64,000 bases of DNA from an uncultured Myxococcales bacterium (GTDB taxonomy: Bacteria > Myxococcota_A > UBA9042), in the NCBI GenBank assembly GCA_903955385.1, contig CAJBNH010000024.1, positions 62,001 to 126,000 of the forward strand, in the 5' to 3' direction. The position numbers were made by a program, and so were the translations under genes. Shown one piece after another: positions 35,380 to 44,648 of this stretch (its first letter is position 1; each line of letters opens with the position of its first letter). The notes beneath the pieces are model-generated. The model saw only the letters and a list, made by a program, of their open reading frames with translations. It ran no database searches and was not told the origin of the DNA.

Positions 35380-36384
35380 ATGCGAGCGATGAACAAGACG
35401 GTCCTCCTCGGGATGCTGGCGCTGGCCGCACTCGTGCTGGTGCCGGCGCTGGCGAGTGCAGAGCCCAAGCGTCCCACGCCTGCGCCTGCCCCGGCAGCCC
35501 AGCCGGCCCCCGCGCCTGCGCCTGCTCCGGCAGCCGATGCGGCACCTGCCCCCGCGCCTGCTGCCGCTGCTCCGACGCCTGCTCCGGCTCCCGCCCCTGC
35601 CGCCCCTGCGGCGGCTCCAGCGGCCACGCCTGAGGCTGCACCCGCCGCGGCCACTCCCGCCCCTGCAGCGGAAGAACCCGTCCCTGAAGTGGAACCCAAG
35701 CCGACGATGATCGAAGACGCCTATGGCTTCTCCGACGACGTTGCACCCGTGGGCAGCCGTCTGGAGTGGGCCGCCCGGCGCGACCTGCGCGTGATCCAGA
35801 AGCGCAGCGTGCTGAAGGAAGGCCGTCACGGCTTCACGCTGTTCGGCGGCGTGGTCCCCAACGACGACTTCTTCACCTACATCACCGGCGGACTTGGCTA
35901 CAACTACTACTTCTCTGAGGACCTCGCGCTCTCGATCCACGGCGCGTACACCTACGACCAGAAGACCTCGCTCGAGTCCAGCCTGTCCAAGCCGCGCGAG
36001 ACCAACGAAGGCCCCGGCCTGGAAGTGCGCCTGCCCCAGGTGCTGCAGTCCTACGCGTCGGCCGGCATCGACTGGAACTTGCTGCACGGCAAGGTCGGCT
36101 TTTTCACGACGAATCTGCTTGAGTTCGACCTGGCGCTGTCGTTCGGCGCGGGCGCGGTCATGACGACCATCACGCCCAAGGGTCAGGATCCGTTCACCCA
36201 GTTCGACCCCGCGGGCAACGTGGGCGCCGGCCTGCAGTTTTACCTGACGAACTCGTTTGCGCTTCGGCTCGACTACCACCAGTTCTTCTACCCGGCCCTT
36301 CGCGGACAGCCGGGCGGTGGCGGTGTGTCGTACCCGATCGCTGCGACGGTGGCCCTGACCTATTTCACCGCGGGGCTCCAGTAG
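35380..36384 (+). CDS. Outer-membrane beta-barrel with Ala-Pro linker, GltA/GltB-type (second copy)
   Basis: A 334-residue protein. After the signal peptide (about 1-27) come some 65 residues of nearly pure Pro-Ala repeats (PAPAPAAQPAPAPAPAP...) ending EEPVPEVEPK. Then the barrel: HGFTLFGGVVPNDDFFTYITG, YNYYFSEDLALSIHGAY, LHGKVGFFTTNLLEFDLALSFGAG, and a last strand ending TYFTAGLQ. The Ala-Pro stretch could reach into the periplasm or peptidoglycan. I chose ATG 35380 because GAGG lies just before it; the ATG at 35368 overlaps the preceding stop (TGATG) and is an alternative. It is a paralogue of the preceding gene. Confidence 0.8.
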   Translation: MRAMNKTVLLGMLALAALVLVPALASAEPKRPTPAPAPAAQPAPAPAPAPAADAAPAPAPAAAAPTPAPAPAPAAPAAAPAATPEAAPAAATPAPAAEEPVPEVEPKPTMIEDAYGFSDDVAPVGSRLEWAARRDLRVIQKRSVLKEGRHGFTLFGGVVPNDDFFTYITGGLGYNYYFSEDLALSIHGAYTYDQKTSLESSLSKPRETNEGPGLEVRLPQVLQSYASAGIDWNLLHGKVGFFTTNLLEFDLALSFGAGAVMTTITPKGQDPFTQFDPAGNVGAGLQFYLTNSFALRLDYHQFFYPALRGQPGGGGVSYPIAATVALTYFTAGLQ

Positions 36385-36445
36385 CACCAAACGACCGCAC
36401 GACCCCGACGGGCCCAAGACCGATGGCCCACGCGGAGGCAAGACC

Positions 36446-38380
36446 GTGACCAAGTTGAAGCTCACCGATCGGACCCTTCACCGCATCGCCCGACTGTCCC
36501 TGGTCGGGATGATTGCGGTCGTGTCCCTTGGAACGGCGGCGCAGGTGCTCGCACTGTCCGTACAGGAAATCGTCACGCTTTCGAGCCTGGAGATCCCTGA
36601 CGACCAGATCATCAAGAAGATCCAGAAGGACGGCACCAAGTACACGCTGACGCCGGCTGAGATCCTCGATCTGAAGAAGAAGGGCGTGTCCGACAAGGTC
36701 ATCCGCTACATGCTGTCGACCAGCAAGGAAGCGGGACCGGCGGCCGGAACTGCGGCTGGCAAGGCCAAGACCGACGACCGGCCCAAGCGCGAGCTGACCG
36801 CTGCCGAGCAGGCGGCCGAGGAAGCGCGCCTGAAGGAAGAGGCCCTGCGTCTCGCCGAAGAGCAGCGCCGCCGTGAGGACGCCGCCCGTCGCGCGTTCGC
36901 CGGCAAGGTGCTGAACAAGGGTCAGGATCTGGCGAACGACGGCAAGTTCGTCGAGGCCATTCAGGTCTTCAACAAGTTCGTCGAGGACGGCGTGGGCGGA
37001 GTGCCGTTCGCCCCTGACAGCCAAGAGGCCTACGTCGCCAAGTACGGCATCGCCAACGCACTTTCGCGCGCAGGTCTGATGCAGAGCGCGGCCAATGCCC
37101 TGTTGGACGTCGTGCGCGCCGGTCCCGACAAGATGTTCTTCGTGTCTGCGTTCGAGCAGCTGCGCGAGCTGCGCCGCAAGATCAACTACCGTCCGCCGGA
37201 GCTCGAGGACCTGACCCGCTTCTCCGTCGTCAATGCCAAGCCCGAGTTCCAGGACGGCTTCCACTACTTCGTGGGCGAATTCCTCAATGACTTCGGTCTG
37301 CCGGCCGACGCCAAGCCGTACCTCGAGAAGGTGTCGCCCAAGGCTGAGGACTACGGCCGTGCGCAGTACCTGCTGGGCCTGATCGCCTTCCAGGACGAAA
37401 CGCTGAGCACGCAGGAGAAGGTCACACAGGGCTCGACGGCGTTCCAGAAGGCGGTGCTGGCCGGTGAAGAGCGAGAGGACGGTCAGCCGATCGTCGACCT
37501 CGCCTATCTGGCGCTCGCGCGATTGGCCTACGAGTACGAGCAGTACGACGCGGCGATCTACTACTACAAGAAGATCTCCAAGAACTCCCCGAAGTTGGCG
37601 TCGGCCTTCTACGAGGCGGGTTGGACGTATTTCCTCAAGAACGACATCAGCCGCGCGCTCGGTACCTTCCACGCGCTGCACAGCCCGTACTTCTCGCACC
37701 ACTTTTACCCGGAGCTGTGGATCCTCGAGGCCACCATCTACGTCAACAGCCTGTGCCAGGTGGAGTCGGCGGAGAAGGCGATCCAGATGTTCGAGGAAAC
37801 CGTGCTGGTGCTGCAGCCCCCGCTGCGCGAGTTCCTGAAGCGGAACCGCCGGCCAGAGGACTTCTACGGCGCGCTGCTGGACTCCGTGAACAAGAAGACG
37901 CCCAACCCGCTGCCCCGCGTACTGCAGTCGCCGGTGTTCGAGAACGTCGAGTACTTCAACCTCTACCAGACGATCAAGCAGATCGAGAAGGAAGAGGGCG
38001 TGGTGCGGCAGAACGTGAAGTCGTTGGGGCCGTTCGGTCAGGACCTGCTGGCACGTCTGGCGCAGCTGAAGGCAGAGCGTATCTCGGAAGCCGGCGTCGT
38101 CATTCAGAAGACGCTGCGGCAGACCCAGAAGGATCTGGAGCTCTATCAGGACAAGCTGGACGAGCTGCGAATCGACTTGCAGGAAGCCCGGCTGAACGAG
38201 ATCGACGACCAGATCGCCGGCCGCAAGGACGACATTGACCCGGCCGCGGCGCGCCAGGGTGCGATCGCGATTGCTGGTTCGGACTCCATGGTATGGCCCT
38301 TCCAGGGCGAGTTCTGGAAGGACGAGATCGGTGCCTACCGTTCGTTCCTGCGCAGCAAGTGCCGCAATACGGCCGAGTAG
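36446..38380 (+). CDS. Periplasmic TPR protein, GltC-like (GTG start)
   Basis: A 644-residue protein. The GTG is preceded by GGAGG, 7 nt away. An N-terminal hydrophobic segment (about 17-36) looks like a signal peptide. A short repeat follows (SVQEIVTLSSLEIPDDQIIKKIQ ... KKKGVSDKVIRYMLS, about 37-92) of the kind found in envelope proteins that sense or bind. A charged coiled-coil region (110-150) leads to about 280 residues of TPR-like helix pairs (DLAYLALARLAYEYEQYDAAIYYYKKI). The C-terminal 150 residues are helical. By order in the block it could be the Glt/Nfs C component; the assignment is tentative. Confidence 0.7.
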   Translation: MTKLKLTDRTLHRIARLSLVGMIAVVSLGTAAQVLALSVQEIVTLSSLEIPDDQIIKKIQKDGTKYTLTPAEILDLKKKGVSDKVIRYMLSTSKEAGPAAGTAAGKAKTDDRPKRELTAAEQAAEEARLKEEALRLAEEQRRREDAARRAFAGKVLNKGQDLANDGKFVEAIQVFNKFVEDGVGGVPFAPDSQEAYVAKYGIANALSRAGLMQSAANALLDVVRAGPDKMFFVSAFEQLRELRRKINYRPPELEDLTRFSVVNAKPEFQDGFHYFVGEFLNDFGLPADAKPYLEKVSPKAEDYGRAQYLLGLIAFQDETLSTQEKVTQGSTAFQKAVLAGEEREDGQPIVDLAYLALARLAYEYEQYDAAIYYYKKISKNSPKLASAFYEAGWTYFLKNDISRALGTFHALHSPYFSHHFYPELWILEATIYVNSLCQVESAEKAIQMFEETVLVLQPPLREFLKRNRRPEDFYGALLDSVNKKTPNPLPRVLQSPVFENVEYFNLYQTIKQIEKEEGVVRQNVKSLGPFGQDLLARLAQLKAERISEAGVVIQKTLRQTQKDLELYQDKLDELRIDLQEARLNEIDDQIAGRKDDIDPAAARQGAIAIAGSDSMVWPFQGEFWKDEIGAYRSFLRSKCRNTAE

Positions 38381-38492
38381 ACCGGGCCCTGAACCCGGAA
38401 CCCGTTGAAGGGTCGGCCTCCCCGTGGACGCCGGCCGAACCCCGCGCCGCAGGCCATCGAGCCGCGGCGCAGGCGTGTGTCGAGGTGGCAAG

Positions 38493-41400
38493 ATGTTCGA
38501 GTTGATCCGCCGCTGCTCGTGGGCCGTTGTCGCCGCGAGCCTTTTGGTGAGCCTTCCCGCCTGGGCCCAGCCGGCTGAGGGCGCTCCCCCCGCGACGCCG
38601 CCTGCCGGTGCGACCGCTGGGGCGCCCACCGACCCGCCCAAGAAGGTGGCTGACAAGAAGCAGTCGCTGGTCGAGGAAGAGAAGAAGCCGACCGACGCCA
38701 AGCCCAAGGTCGCCGACGACTCGCTGAAGAAGGGCGAGTTCAACTACGAGCGCCTCGAGCAGCTGGGCTTCACCAAGGAGCAGCAGCGGTTGCAGGAGGA
38801 GAAGTCCAAGCTCCGCCGCAACATGATCAAGACGATGCAGGAGTACATCGACCGCGGCGGCGACCCGGACAAGCTGCCCGACATCTACTTCCGCTTGGCA
38901 GAGACGTGGTGGGACGAGACCCACTACCAGTACCTGCTGGACCGCGCCGGGTACGACCGCGTGATGGAGCAGCGCGAGAAGGGCATCGGCGCCTCCGGTC
39001 CCGCCCCCGCCGCCCCGGTGGAGGACTACTCGCAGTCGATCTCGTACTACGAAAAGGTTCTGCAGCAGTATCCGAACTACAAGCGCATCGACGAAGTGCT
39101 GTTCCGCTTGGGCAAGGCCGCTCTGCAGCAGGGCAAGGCGCGCGGCGACAAGGTGCTGTCGAACAAGGGCGTGCAGTACCTCAATCAGCTGGTCCAGAAG
39201 CACCAGACCTCGACCTACATCGCCCAGACCCACTTGGCGTTGGCCGAGCACTTCTTCGAGGCGAACAACCTGACGCTAGCGAAGATGAACTACGAGCGCA
39301 TCACCCAGAACTTCAAGGGCGCGCCGATGTTCAACTACGCGATGTACAAGCTGGGTTGGGTTTACTACAACCTGCGCGAATTCCGTCGTACAATCGAGAC
39401 CTTCCAAGACGTCGTCAAGCAGATCGGCAACGACAAGGCCGCTGGCAAGATCGAGTTCAAGGACCAAGCGCTGCGCGACCTCGTGCAGGCGTTTGCCGAG
39501 CTGGACCGCGGTTGGCCCGAGGCCAAGGACTACTTCAAGTCCGTCGAGGGCGAGAAGAACATGTGGGAGCGCTTGGAGAAGATGGCCGAGATCTATCTGT
39601 CGACCGACAAGGACGACAACGCGATCGAGCTCTTCACGCACTTCATCGAGAACAAGCCGGTGGATCCGCGCTGCATCGACTGGCACGAGTCGATCATGGA
39701 TGTGCGCCGCAAGATCGGTAACTTCCCGGACGAAGAGGCCGCGATTCGCAAGTTCCTGGCCTTCACCGACGACCGCACCAGCCCGTGGGTGGCGTCGAAC
39801 CGGAACAATGCCGAGGTCATGGACAAGCAGGCCAAGATGGGCGAGACCAAGCTGCTCTATATGGCCAACCATTTCCACCAGTTGGCGCAGAAGACCGAGG
39901 AAGAATCGAAGTCCCTCGAGGCCGCCAAGCCGCTCTACGCCAAGGCCGCGGCGGACTACAAGGAGTTCGTGCGCCGGTATCCGGACTCGAAGAAGGCGTA
40001 CATCGTCAACTTCTACTACGCGGAAATCCTTTACGATCAGTTGAAGGACTTCGAAGGCGCCCGCCAGCAGTACAAGGAAGTCATCAAGCGTGACCCGGGC
40101 GGCGAGTACGTCGAGGACGCGGCCTTGGGCGTCATCTACGCGGTCGAAGAGCTGATGCGGAACACGCACGTTCGCTGGGACAAGCAGAAGCAGAAGTGGG
40201 TCGATGACCCGGCCGCGCCTGCGCTGATCCAGTCCACCAACAGCGACTCGGTGAAGATCATCAAGACGGGCAAGAAGGAAGAGCTGACCGACGCCCAGGT
40301 CAAGGACGCTCAGGTTCCCAAGGAGCCCGAAGAACTGCACTCGCTCGAGGCCGACTACGTGATGGCGGCCGACACCTACGTGGACCTGATGGAGAAGCTC
40401 AAGGCCGAGCGTGCCGCCAAGGGCAAGACCATGGGCGAGAAGGGCAAGAAGGTCTCTGAGATCATGTACCTGGCGGCCACCGTCTACTACGAGCGCGGTC
40501 AGTACTCGCGCGCCGTCGAGCGGTTGGAGCGCACGTACAAGTACAAGGAAGACCACCAGATCGCTGAGATCGCGGTCAAGACGTTGATCGACATCTACGC
40601 CCGCCAGAAGGACTGGGTGAAGATTGAGGAGTGGGCGCGGCTGATGCTGGCCCGCAAGACCCGTCTGGTGCTGGACACCAAGGATCTGCGCAAGTACGTC
40701 GCGATCTCGGTCGCCGAGCAGGCCTTTGACCTCGCTGAGCGCAAGGACTGGGACGGCGCGCACGCCAAGTACGACACCATCCTTCGCGAATTCCGCAAGG
40801 ACGAGCCAGAGTTGGCCGCGACCTCGATGTACAACAAGGCGATGCTGTACGAGCTGCAGAAGGAAGACGCCAAGGCCATCCAGACCTACGAGTCGGTGGT
40901 GGCGGAGTTCCCGAAGTCGAAGATCGCACCTGAGGCCATGTTCAACATCGGCATGATTTACGAGTCGCAGACGCAGTTCAAAGAGGCGTCCGACGCGTTC
41001 CTGAACATGACCAAGTTCCGCGACAACGCAGACGCGGCCCAGGCGCTGATCAACGCCGGCCAGATCCTGTCGGCGTTGCAGCAGTACAAGGAAGCTGCCG
41101 ACGCCTACAGCAAGTTCATTACGGTGGCGGGCAACCTGAAGGGTGACGACACGAACACCAAGCGGCTGAAGGGCCTGATCGCCGACGCGGAAATGGAGCG
41201 CGGTCGCGTGTTCGAGAAGCTGGGCGGCGACGGACTGAAGCAGGCTGCGGCCGTCTATGCCGGCGTCGTGACGAAGTACCCGGCTCGCCCCGACCTGGCG
41301 GTCGAGTCGCTGTCGCGTCGTGTCGAGTCGCTGCGTCTGTCGAACGCCATCAAGAACCGCAAGGACGTCATCAAGGCCGCCGATGCGGCGGTTGCCGCGT

Positions 41401-42104
41401 ACGACAAGCCGGACGGCAAGAACGCCAAGTCGGCGCTCTACGTCGCCCAGGCGATGTTCTACAAGGCGGAGTACACCTACGACGACTTCGACTTGGTGAC
41501 GCTCGCCAAGGTCAAGAAGATGTCCGGTCTGCTGCCGGCTCTGCAGGACAAGGCGATCAAGCTGAAGAGTGCCGAGAACGCGTACTTCGCGCTGATCGAT
41601 GCCGCCAGCGCCGGTGGTGGTCGTGCCTATGCCGCCGCCGCCGCCTTCAAGGTCGGCATGCTGTACTACAACTTCAAGGAAGACCTGTTCAAGGCGCCGA
41701 TTCCGCCGGAAGTCCGCCAGGCGGGACCCGAGATCGAGGATGCGTATCGCCTCGAGATCGAGAAGGTGGCCGTGCCGATCGAAGAGCAGTCGCTGTCCGC
41801 CCTGCGCAACGCCATCAACATGGCCCACAACTTGGGCGTCTACAACAAGTGGTCGAAGGAGGCCGGTGACTACGCGGCCAAGGTCAACCCGAACGAGTAC
41901 CCGACGGTCGAAAAGGACCCGAACCTGCCCAAGGCGACGACCGCCGTGTCGGCCAACAAGCCGACCGACGCCGCCACCTCGTCCGCGTTCGTGACCCAGG
42001 TCCGTCGCGGCAAGTTCACGGTGTCGTTCAAGCCCACGGAAGAGAAGAAGGAACCGACCAAGCCCGGCGCCCCCGCGACGTCGACGACTCCGGCCGCGCC
42101 GTAG
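38493..42104 (+). CDS. Giant TPR protein, AgmU/GltD-like
   Basis: A 1203-residue protein with a signal peptide (MFELIRRCSWAVVAASLLVSLPAWAQ), then a Lys/Pro/Ala-rich linker (27-90) and tandem TPR or TPR-like helix pairs across most of the rest (SQSISYYEKVLQQYPNYKRIDEVLFRLG; KAYIVNFYYAEILYDQLKDFEGARQQYKEV; APEAMFNIGMIYESQTQFKEASDAFLNMTKF). The C-terminus is Pro/Thr-rich. AGGTGG lies before the ATG at 38493. The size and architecture match the large periplasmic TPR protein (AgmU/GltD, NfsD) of the myxobacterial gliding and spore-coat systems. A scaffold role in the periplasm is inferred. Confidence 0.72.
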   Translation: MFELIRRCSWAVVAASLLVSLPAWAQPAEGAPPATPPAGATAGAPTDPPKKVADKKQSLVEEEKKPTDAKPKVADDSLKKGEFNYERLEQLGFTKEQQRLQEEKSKLRRNMIKTMQEYIDRGGDPDKLPDIYFRLAETWWDETHYQYLLDRAGYDRVMEQREKGIGASGPAPAAPVEDYSQSISYYEKVLQQYPNYKRIDEVLFRLGKAALQQGKARGDKVLSNKGVQYLNQLVQKHQTSTYIAQTHLALAEHFFEANNLTLAKMNYERITQNFKGAPMFNYAMYKLGWVYYNLREFRRTIETFQDVVKQIGNDKAAGKIEFKDQALRDLVQAFAELDRGWPEAKDYFKSVEGEKNMWERLEKMAEIYLSTDKDDNAIELFTHFIENKPVDPRCIDWHESIMDVRRKIGNFPDEEAAIRKFLAFTDDRTSPWVASNRNNAEVMDKQAKMGETKLLYMANHFHQLAQKTEEESKSLEAAKPLYAKAAADYKEFVRRYPDSKKAYIVNFYYAEILYDQLKDFEGARQQYKEVIKRDPGGEYVEDAALGVIYAVEELMRNTHVRWDKQKQKWVDDPAAPALIQSTNSDSVKIIKTGKKEELTDAQVKDAQVPKEPEELHSLEADYVMAADTYVDLMEKLKAERAAKGKTMGEKGKKVSEIMYLAATVYYERGQYSRAVERLERTYKYKEDHQIAEIAVKTLIDIYARQKDWVKIEEWARLMLARKTRLVLDTKDLRKYVAISVAEQAFDLAERKDWDGAHAKYDTILREFRKDEPELAATSMYNKAMLYELQKEDAKAIQTYESVVAEFPKSKIAPEAMFNIGMIYESQTQFKEASDAFLNMTKFRDNADAAQALINAGQILSALQQYKEAADAYSKFITVAGNLKGDDTNTKRLKGLIADAEMERGRVFEKLGGDGLKQAAAVYAGVVTKYPARPDLAVESLSRRVESLRLSNAIKNRKDVIKAADAAVAAYDKPDGKNAKSALYVAQAMFYKAEYTYDDFDLVTLAKVKKMSGLLPALQDKAIKLKSAENAYFALIDAASAGGGRAYAAAAAFKVGMLYYNFKEDLFKAPIPPEVRQAGPEIEDAYRLEIEKVAVPIEEQSLSALRNAINMAHNLGVYNKWSKEAGDYAAKVNPNEYPTVEKDPNLPKATTAVSANKPTDAATSSAFVTQVRRGKFTVSFKPTEEKKEPTKPGAPATSTTPAAP

Positions 42105-42156
42105 TTCGTCGATTCGCGCGCATCCCCCTTCGTTCGGCTCCATGAGGAAACACGCC

Positions 42157-44178
42157 ATGACCCGCCACCTTCCTTCCCTCCTCCGCCTGTCGGCCGCGCT
42201 GCTCGCCGTCGCCACGTCCTGGACGTTTGGCGCCACCGCAGTACAGGCTCAGGAAGCTGCCTACCTGCAAGGCATTCCGGCCAAAGCCCAGGATCACCTG
42301 CGCGATGGTCTGGCCGCTGCCCTACGCAAGGTGCCCAAGTGCGATCAGGTGCAGCTGCTCGAGAGCGGCGAGTGCTGCCCTCCCGGTGAGATTTCGCTGG
42401 GCAGAAGCTGCGCAACGATCGCCCCGCCCACCTGCGCCGCCGTGGCCATTTCGAGCCCCGCGTCCTGCAACATCACGCGGTGCGCCAAGTACACGCGCAC
42501 CATTGAGAAGCAGGAGCCGGCGATCGGCGACGATGGCAAGCCGATTCCGGACCAGATGGTCACCAAGCAGGTCGATGTGGCCTGCGAGCCGTGGGCCAAT
42601 GGCGTGCGCGACCTGACGTGCGAGCTCGACACCTACGACTGCAAGAAGGAAGAGCTGACCTCGGGTCCGACCCGCTGGTGCGGCGACTGGGTCAAGCGCG
42701 TCCCGGCGCCTCCGCAAGTCGATGCTGCCGGCAAGCCCGTCGTCGATGCGCCCACCGAGCAGATCATCCGCTGCCGTCCCGGAACCAGCGGCTGCGAGTT
42801 GGATGTCCGCGAGTGCATGGGCACCGAGCTGATGTCGAACAAGTCCGACGGCGCCGGACCCTGCAAGATCGGCGAGTTCATGGACGCACAGACCGGCAAG
42901 TGCTCGCCCTACAAGTGCCCCTCGCACTGCACCACTGCCGACGGCCGCTGCGCCAAGTGTGGCCCCGACTATCTGGGCTCGGTCGATTCGTTCAAGAAGG
43001 CCGTCGAGGTCGACAAGCGCTTCTTCGAGGCGTGGTTCAACTTGGGCATGGCCTACGAGCGCTTGGGTCGCGGCAAGGACGCGCTGGCAGCCTACGAGTC
43101 GGCGGCCAAGATCGTGCCGAACGACGAGCGCGAGAAGCTGCTGCAGCTGTCCGCCCAGGGCTACATCGCCCGAGCATGGCTCGCAGAAGCACGTCGGAAC
43201 CATGAAGCCGGCGAGTTCGACAAGGCCAAGGAACTCAGAGAGAAGGCCCGCGCGGCGTGCGAGTCCATCCGCGGCGTCGACCCGGACAACTCGATGGCGA
43301 ACGTGACGTTGGCGCTCTACTACCTCGAGTCGGGCGAGCTGCAGCTTGCGGAAGACTTCGTGCGTCAGGCGTTGCGCAACAACCGCGAAGACACCATCGC
43401 CTTGAACATCCGTGGTCTGATCAACCTGAAGAACGGCCGCAACGAGATCGCTCGCTGGATTTTGGAAGAGAAGGTGCTGGCCATCGACCCGGCCAACCCC
43501 GAGGCGCTGGCCAATTTGGGTCTGGCGTATGTGCGCTTGGGCGACCTGCCCAAGGCCGTCGTCGCCTTCGAGCGGGCCGTGCGCTTGAACCCGAACTCGA
43601 TCTCCGCGCGTCTGAACTTGGGTGCCATCTATCTGGAGTACTTGAACTACCGAGACGCGAACACCCAGTACGAGCAGGCCCTGCGCCTGGAGCCCGACAA
43701 CTTGGAGGCCCTGACCGGTTTCGCTCTGGCCCTGGAAGGCAAGCGCGAGCCCAAGAAGGCCGCCGAACTGTACGAGCGCGTGCTGGCCAAGGACCCCAGC
43801 CGCAAGGCGATCATGATTCGTCTGGCGCTGTTGTATAACAAGACGCCGTTCAACGACGGCGACCGGTCGCTCGCGTACTGGCAGCGCTACCAGAAGGAAG
43901 AGAACCTGCCGCCGGCTGATGGCGTGAAGATCGAGCGCGACTCGGTGCGTGCCCAGCTGGCTGCGATGGTCAAGCCGCCCAAGAAGGGTCTGGCTGATTG
44001 GAACGCCAAGAAGGCGGAACTGGTGAAGAAGGAAGTGGAACTGACCAAGCTCTATCAGAACGTGCTGGCCATCCAGAGCCGTATCGACGAGATCGTGCAG
44101 GGCCGCGAGCTCGAGAAGCAGGCCAAGCAGCCGGGCGCCGCGCCGGTTGAGCCGACGCCTCCTGAGGCGGGGAAGTAG
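42157..44178 (+). CDS. Cys-rich + TPR protein, GltE-like
   Basis: A 673-residue protein. The signal peptide ends near 31. Residues 40-265 hold about 22 Cys in pairs (CDQVQLLESGECC, CAAVAISSPASCNITRC, CKIGEFMDAQTGKCSPYKC), implying a disulfide-stabilised region. From about 270 to 565 there are TPRs (VDSFKKAVEVDKRFFEAWFNLGMAYERLGRGKDALAAYESAAKI; NPEALANLGLAYVRLGDLPKAVVAFERAVRLNP) in at least six copies. The tail is a charged coiled coil. GAGGA precedes ATG 42157; ATG 42142 lacks a ribosome site. It follows the large TPR gene by 52 nt. It may be the E component of a Glt-like system, or GltC; not lipidated here. Confidence 0.7.
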   Translation: MTRHLPSLLRLSAALLAVATSWTFGATAVQAQEAAYLQGIPAKAQDHLRDGLAAALRKVPKCDQVQLLESGECCPPGEISLGRSCATIAPPTCAAVAISSPASCNITRCAKYTRTIEKQEPAIGDDGKPIPDQMVTKQVDVACEPWANGVRDLTCELDTYDCKKEELTSGPTRWCGDWVKRVPAPPQVDAAGKPVVDAPTEQIIRCRPGTSGCELDVRECMGTELMSNKSDGAGPCKIGEFMDAQTGKCSPYKCPSHCTTADGRCAKCGPDYLGSVDSFKKAVEVDKRFFEAWFNLGMAYERLGRGKDALAAYESAAKIVPNDEREKLLQLSAQGYIARAWLAEARRNHEAGEFDKAKELREKARAACESIRGVDPDNSMANVTLALYYLESGELQLAEDFVRQALRNNREDTIALNIRGLINLKNGRNEIARWILEEKVLAIDPANPEALANLGLAYVRLGDLPKAVVAFERAVRLNPNSISARLNLGAIYLEYLNYRDANTQYEQALRLEPDNLEALTGFALALEGKREPKKAAELYERVLAKDPSRKAIMIRLALLYNKTPFNDGDRSLAYWQRYQKEENLPPADGVKIERDSVRAQLAAMVKPPKKGLADWNAKKAELVKKEVELTKLYQNVLAIQSRIDEIVQGRELEKQAKQPGAAPVEPTPPEAGK

Positions 44179-44288
44179 CCTCTGTCCGTCGAAGCGCGCG
44201 ATTCGTCGTTGCGCGGTTGGTCTGGGCAACGCTAGAGTGAACGCACGACGCCCGCACCGTAGGGCGTGACCGAACCGGGAGACATGCC

Positions 44289-44555
44289 ATGCTTCGCACC
44301 GTCCGCACCCTGCTGTTCGTCGCCGTTGGCACCACCCTGCTGCTGGGCAGTGCCGGTGTCGTGCTGGCCCAGGCCAAGGACTCCAAGGCGCGGTTCTACG
44401 ACTTTTCCGATCAGCTGATCGACGGCGAGATCAAGAAGCCGACGGCCCTGTACATGGAGAGCCGCTCACGCGCCCGGTTCGAGAAGCTGCTGAAGCTGAA
44501 GAAGTCCTTCCGTCCCGCCATGATCGAGACGAGCAAGGAGCGGATCCTCAAGTAG
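44289..44555 (+). CDS. Small secreted protein, CglF-like?
   Basis: An 88-residue protein: signal peptide (about 1-27, ending VVLAQA), then a short mature part of about 60 residues that is mostly charged and helical. Its C-terminal motif ARFEKLLKLKKSFRPAMI also appears in altered form in the next gene. GGGAG lies 8 nt before the ATG. It is the fifth gene after the first barrel in a block resembling Glt components, where CglF is also a very small secreted protein. That match is by size and context only. Confidence 0.65.
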   Translation: MLRTVRTLLFVAVGTTLLLGSAGVVLAQAKDSKARFYDFSDQLIDGEIKKPTALYMESRSRARFEKLLKLKKSFRPAMIETSKERILK

Positions 44556-44648
44556 GCCGCAAGATTTTTCCCCCACATCGTCGCGCAGACGTTACATTGT
44601 CCATGTGGCCGCCGCCCCTCTGCTTTTCGGCGCCACTTGGAGCACACC

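Noticed and set aside
35461-35700. Possible CRISPR or satellite repeat
   Set aside because: The short GC-rich repeats encode the Pro-Ala linker in frame and have no spacers.
43509-43521. Partial match to the 13-bp palindrome inside the 673-aa TPR gene
   Set aside because: Only the core CCAATTTGG matches and it lies in coding sequence without a promoter.
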